From NCBI GenBank assembly GCA_963700105.1, contig CAVOWL010000004.1, positions 1,302,001 to 1,366,000 of the forward strand: 64,000 nucleotides of DNA. Reading direction: 5' to 3'. A program made the translations under genes and the position numbers. Source of the DNA: CAVUWL01 sp963700105. Its GTDB lineage: Bacteria > Actinomycetota > Thermoleophilia > Solirubrobacterales > 70-9. This document shows, piece after piece, positions 62,644-64,000 of this stretch (position 1 is its first letter; each line of letters opens with the position of its first letter). A model generated the notes under the pieces. The model made no database searches. It had not been told where the DNA came from and saw only the letters and a list, made by a program, of their open reading frames with translations.

Positions 62644-63644
62644 CAGGCCGCCCTCCTTCTGTAGTCAAAGCGGCGGCCGATCAGCCGGGCGAAGAGGTTT
62701 GAGAGCAGCCCGATCACCAAAATGATCGCCCCCAGGTAAAAGAGTGACGCCTGGTCGAGGCCGGGACTGGAGGACGGAAACTGGCTGGCGATCCTCGCCG
62801 CCAGGGTATCGCCGGTTTTAAACAGCGATGAGTTGATTGCAGAGCCCGCTCCGATCACCTGGGTTACCGCGATCGCCTCACCCAGGGCCCGCCCCAGGCC
62901 GAGCAGGCAGGCGGCGATCACGCCGGAGGCGGTTGAGGGCAAAACGACCCCGCGCACGACCTCCCAGCGCGTTGCGCCAAGGGCACTCGCACCGTCTTGG
63001 ATATCGCGAGGGACGGTGAGAAAGAGATCGCGTGAGATCGAGGCGATGATCGGGATCACCATGATTGTCAGGATCAGACCCGCGGTGAAGACGCTGGCGC
63101 CGGTGGTCTGCGGGGCGCCGAACAGCGGGATGAACCCAAGCGTGTCGTGAAGCCAGGGCTCGAGGTGTTCGTGGACGAATGGGGCAAATACCAAGATGCC
63201 CCAGAAGCCGAGGATCACCGAGGGGATCGCCGCCAGCATCTCGACCAGTGGTGAGACGATGCCCCGCACCCCGCCGGGCGCCAGCAGGCTCAGGTAGAGG
63301 CCGATCGAGATCGCGATCGGCGCCCCTAGCAGCAGGGCCATAAAGGAAGTGACGGCGGTACCAAACAGAAACGAACCGGCGCCGAACTCTTCGAAGTTAG
63401 GTGCCCAGGTCGTGTGGACGAGAAATCCCAATCCGAACTTCGATATCGCCGGAGCGGCGTTGTCGAAGACCTGATAACCGATCACAAATAGGAGCACGAC
63501 ACCGAGCAGGGCCGCAAAGGCGCACAGTCCGTAGAGGAGGCCGTCGGCGAGGCCGTCGACCTTCTTGCGGCGCCGACGGCGGCGGGCTTGGCGGCCTCCC
63601 GGGGCCGCCGGGCCGACGGCGGGGGGGTCGATCGTGGTGCTCAT
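62643..63644 (-). CDS. pstC: Phosphate ABC transporter permease PstC
   Basis: The 333-residue permease starts with a Pro/Gly/Arg-rich cytoplasmic tail, then six or more helices, with PLVEMLAAIPSVILGFWGI and the coupling loop DIQDGASALGATRWEVVRGVV. ATG 63644 (MSTTIDPP) was chosen; a TTG three codons earlier is possible. It begins the pstC-pstA-pstB operon, which is divergent from pstS rather than downstream of it. Confidence 0.95.
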   Translation of the reverse strand: MSTTIDPPAVGPAAPGGRQARRRRRRKKVDGLADGLLYGLCAFAALLGVVLLFVIGYQVFDNAAPAISKFGLGFLVHTTWAPNFEEFGAGSFLFGTAVTSFMALLLGAPIAISIGLYLSLLAPGGVRGIVSPLVEMLAAIPSVILGFWGILVFAPFVHEHLEPWLHDTLGFIPLFGAPQTTGASVFTAGLILTIMVIPIIASISRDLFLTVPRDIQDGASALGATRWEVVRGVVLPSTASGVIAACLLGLGRALGEAIAVTQVIGAGSAINSSLFKTGDTLAARIASQFPSSSPGLDQASLFYLGAIILVIGLLSNLFARLIGRRFDYRRRAA

Positions 63645-63864
63645 CCCGCGCAATCTAGATCAGATCGATCCGTTTGCAGCGACCTTTGCTGCGTTTTCAC
63701 AAAATTGACACAAGTGTGTGTGAGTTCACAATTTGGCAACAAGTCACCTTTTCACGAGATTGAAACAATTGCGCGTCTTTGCACAGCGATTCTGAGGCGC
63801 GAACCAGTCGAATGACCACGATGCCCGCATCTGACGGGACCACACAAGCCGAAAGGATCTTCAC
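63645..63864. promoter_or_regulatory. Divergent pstC-pstS promoter region with TTCAC repeats
   Basis: This 220-base A/T-richer gap carries TTCAC at 63696-63700, 63725-63729 and 63751-63755, and a GTCAC at 63743-63747, resembling the GTTCAC direct repeats of actinobacterial PHO boxes. A TTGACA sits at 63705-63710. The spacing is irregular, so PhoP binding is only likely. A GAAAGGA stretch lies seven bases before the pstS TTG. Confidence 0.55.
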
Positions 63865-64000
63865 TTGATTCGCTCCAGGTTGTTTCGTTTCATCATTGCG
63901 ACGGTTGGGACGGTTGCCTGCATGGCCGCAGTCTCGACCGCGAGTGCCTTCGCCGAACTCAAGGGCGCGGGGTCTACGCTGGTGGCACCGCTGATGGCAA
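63865..64000 (+). CDS. pstS: Phosphate-binding protein PstS (start only)
   Basis: The first 45 codons run off the right edge. They read MIRSRLFRFIIATVGTVACM then AAVSTASAFAELKGAGSTLV, a signal peptide with an A-x-A cleavage site near residue 30 and the PstS G-A-G-S-T phosphate-binding start. TTG 63865 is preceded by GAAAGGAT, spacing six. No lipobox cysteine is evident after the cleavage region: a Cys at residue 19 lies inside the hydrophobic core, so it may be secreted or anchored differently. Confidence 0.88.
   Translation, partial: MIRSRLFRFIIATVGTVACMAAVSTASAFAELKGAGSTLVAPLMA

Overview
The window is high-GC, gene-dense DNA with short intergenic gaps, many 1-4 base stop/start overlaps and frequent GTG starts. 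Gene content (CTC-type L25, CdaR/PucR regulators, two-domain membrane phosphatases, LCP protein, single-chain glycyl-tRNA synthetase, no outer-membrane genes) suggests a monoderm actinobacterium of the Thermoleophilia/Solirubrobacterales kind. That assignment is inferred from protein character and gene order, not from a marker search.

Region 1-16 kb is mostly housekeeping on the minus strand: rplY, pth, a crotonase, mfd, a parvulin-type foldase, eno, a DivIC/FtsB-like protein and an unfinished GT-C-like membrane protein form one run. A plus-strand pair (ABC1 kinase, DUF6159-like membrane protein) separates it from HdeD-like, glmU, prs and a glycerophosphodiesterase. A tRNA-Gln(UUG) lies at 16.3 kb. 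Region 16.5-25.3 kb is a nine-gene minus-strand cluster: ROK kinase, rsmI, metG, tatD, rsmA, ispE, a DedA-PAP2 fusion, a small membrane protein and a PucR regulator.

Region 25-43 kb is mixed: an LCP wall ligase, FmdB-like zinc protein, glycyl-tRNA synthetase, AlkZ-like protein, PRC-barrel protein, an acyl-CoA ligase followed by a diiron/SCP2 fusion, an amidase and a TetR regulator. Then comes a proteostasis cluster (Cys4 miniprotein, Hsp20, Lon, GT39, a one-TM protein) and a lipid-modifying group (fatty-acid hydroxylase, PucR regulator, fatty-acid desaturase). Region 43-57.7 kb carries an AT-hook/winged-helix protein, mdh and icd, aidB, a site-2 protease, an M28 peptidase, an sdhA-sdhB-sdhE operon, an antiporter, asd and lysC.

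The right end (57.7-64 kb) holds three adjacent proteins that share a C-x2-C...Y-C-x2-C-G zinc ribbon. One is a phosphoesterase-family protein that appears to have lost catalytic residues. They abut the phosphate-uptake genes pstB, pstA and pstC, with pstS divergent and cut by the window edge.

The strongest points for follow-up are the heme-free-type (type E) succinate:quinone reductase with a cysteine that predicts a second [4Fe-4S] cluster, the zinc-ribbon trio beside pst, the diiron-SCP2 fusion behind a perfect 14-bp palindrome, CRP-like dyads, and two reading-frame breaks at seven-base G/C runs (eno and the HdeD gene) that look like sequencing errors or slippage sites.
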